Part shown: positions 6,567 through 7,607 of the stretch, piece after piece
Layout: every line of letters starts with the position of its first letter
How positions within the stretch are numbered: position 1 is the stretch's first letter
Origin: Dysgonamonadaceae bacterium
Lineage (GTDB): Bacteria > Bacteroidota > Bacteroidia > Bacteroidales > Azobacteroidaceae
Length of the DNA: 7,607 nt
Direction of reading: 5' to 3'
Assembly: GCA_031284225.1 (NCBI GenBank)
Contig: JAITAH010000355.1
Location: forward strand, 1-7,607
Notes under the pieces: model-generated
Seen by the model: the letters and a program-made list of their open reading frames with translations, nothing else
The model's database searches: none
Told to the model about the DNA's origin: nothing
Program-made: the position numbers and the translations under genes

Positions 6567-7607
6567 ATGAAAACAAAAATGATTTTTTTAGCGCTGGCGC
6601 TCATCGTTTTGAGTGCAGCAAGTGTGAATGCGCAAGTGAGAATTGGAGGCGACACCGACCCGAACGAATCGGCAGTATTGGATTTAAATGCAACGAACGG
6701 GGCCAATAATGGCACAAAGGGTTTGGCGCTTCCGCGTGTGGAGTTGGTTTCAACAACGGATTTCAAGCCACTCCAAGCGCATGTAGCGGGTATGACTGTT
6801 TATAACACCAAGACTGTCAGTGACGTTTCTCCCGGTACGTATTATAACGACGGCTCGAAATGGATACGGATCGGCAGCGGTTCTTTAACTGCCGAAGTGG
6901 ACGGAGTAATCGGTAATGAAGTAACGGATGCAACTTCCGGCGGCGGTTTGGTACGATCTGCCGCTATGCCTTATACTTTGGGAATTGCAGATGGCGGCGT
7001 CACAAACACAAAAATCCTTGCAAGTACCATTGATTCAACGAGAATAAAAGACGGAGCCGTCGGGTTATCCGACCTTGCAACCAATTCGGTCAATTCGACA
7101 AAAATACAGGATGGAACAATCGTCGCCGCCGATTTGGCTACCGATGCGGTAACTACCGCAAAAATAGCAAACACCAACGTCACTTTGGCAAAATTAGCAA
7201 ACAATGCGGTTGACTCTACAAAAATTACGGATAAATCAATCGGTTCGGCGGATATTGCCAATAATGCCGTGATAACCGCCAATATCCGGGATGCAAATAT
7301 TACTACAGCAAAAATAGCAGATTCGGCTGTTACTTCGGCGAAAATAGCAGATGCTACAATTGCTACGGCGGATTTGGCTGATAATTCCGTGACGTCGGCA
7401 AAAATAGTGAATAGTACAATTGTAGCCGATGACCTTGCTACCGGTGCGGTAACGAGCGCCAAAATATTGGATGCAACAATTGCAACAACCGACATTGCGA
7501 ACTTGAACGTTACATTGGATAAGCTGGCGGCTAATTCGGTCAATTCGGATAAGATAGTGAATAGTTCCATCGCTACGGCCGATATAGCCGATCGAGCCAT
7601 CACAAAA
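6567..7607 (+). CDS. Secreted decapeptide-repeat surface protein (3' end missing)
   Basis: The frame from ATG 6567 is open for 347 codons to the window edge. Residues 1-22 are a clear signal peptide: MKTK, a hydrophobic core, then VNA before Q23. Residues 23-105 form a compact head (RIGG, AVLDLNA, GLALPRVELVSTT, GMTVYNTKT, PGTYYNDGSKWIRIG). This head recurs at the start of Bacteroidales cell-surface proteins, some of which end in a Fibrobacter-succinogenes-type (FISUMP) domain. Residues 106-140 are a linker. From residue 141 to the edge the protein is a ten-residue repeat in perfect register. Similar AVTSAKIAD repeats occur in phage tail fibres and other elongated fibrous proteins, so a stalk-like shape is plausible. 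The ligand and C-terminal domain cannot be seen. The GCxxAAATxx-like codon pattern of the repeat also opens a false frame on the other strand. Confidence 0.88.
   Translation, partial: MKTKMIFLALALIVLSAASVNAQVRIGGDTDPNESAVLDLNATNGANNGTKGLALPRVELVSTTDFKPLQAHVAGMTVYNTKTVSDVSPGTYYNDGSKWIRIGSGSLTAEVDGVIGNEVTDATSGGGLVRSAAMPYTLGIADGGVTNTKILASTIDSTRIKDGAVGLSDLATNSVNSTKIQDGTIVAADLATDAVTTAKIANTNVTLAKLANNAVDSTKITDKSIGSADIANNAVITANIRDANITTAKIADSAVTSAKIADATIATADLADNSVTSAKIVNSTIVADDLATGAVTSAKILDATIATTDIANLNVTLDKLAANSVNSDKIVNSSIATADIADRAITK
6987..7607 (+). repeat. Degenerate 30-bp coding repeat (decapeptide units)
   Basis: Twenty full units plus seven residues run from codon 141 to the window edge with no insertion or deletion. 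Position 2 is mostly Asp or Asn, position 5 almost always Val or Ile, position 9 mostly Lys or Asp, and position 10 always Ile or Leu in full units. A typical unit is ADSAVTSAKI. Units are well conserved as protein but differ at many bases, which points to old duplication with selection, not recent expansion. Confidence 0.92.

Noticed and set aside
6521..6766. An 81-codon minus-strand open frame across the start of the surface-protein gene
   Set aside because: It overlaps the signal peptide and head region antisense, has no recognisable motif and ends within the inverted-repeat element.
6971..7603. A 210-codon minus-strand open frame opposite the surface-protein gene
   Set aside because: Its length comes from the 30-bp coding repeat on the plus strand, which keeps the opposite frame open. 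The plus-strand frame has a signal peptide, a recognisable head and a regular repeat; the minus frame has none.

Overview
The window looks like chromosomal DNA of a member of the Bacteroidota, most likely Bacteroidales. Four things point there. The secreted protein at the right edge has the N-terminal head seen in Bacteroidales surface proteins. A promoter matches the Bacteroidetes consensus exactly (TTTG-N19-TAnnTTTG). Start sites mostly have A-rich leaders instead of Shine-Dalgarno sites. A fused exporter/acyltransferase/methyltransferase gene has an architecture I know mainly from this phylum.

Layout: (1) 1-53, minus strand: the first 17 codons of a gene running off the left edge. (2) 54-586: non-coding or leader DNA with an array of eight 21-bp repeats, a G-rich tract and a 33-nt pure TG dinucleotide run. 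(3) 587-2080, minus: FAD-dependent oxidoreductase of the phytoene desaturase / carotenoid isomerase / retinol saturase class. (4) 2168-5737, minus: an 1189-residue protein joining an MMPL/RND-type membrane exporter, a lysophospholipid-acyltransferase-like domain and a short SAM-methyltransferase-like domain. Genes 4 and 3 appear to form one operon transcribed leftward, with an 87-bp gap. (5) 5738-6566: an intergenic region of about 830 bp with divergent promoters, a strongly predicted rod-shaped structured RNA (about 6001-6170, 6S-like in outline), a heptamer tandem repeat and a 314-bp nested inverted-repeat structure. (6) 6567-right edge, plus: a secreted protein whose visible C-terminal 60% is a regular ten-residue repeat.

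How the genes fit together: the oxidoreductase and the fused exporter/acyltransferase resemble the tailoring and export genes found with aryl polyene/flexirubin-type pigment clusters in Bacteroidota. By inference they act on, and place in the envelope, a polyene-acyl lipid. No ketosynthase, dehydratase or acyl carrier protein gene is visible here, so the synthase genes must be elsewhere or the substrate is different. The surface repeat protein and the left-edge gene appear unrelated to that pathway. Both lie next to repeat-rich DNA of the kind that can vary between cells, and this is the main point of interest in the window.
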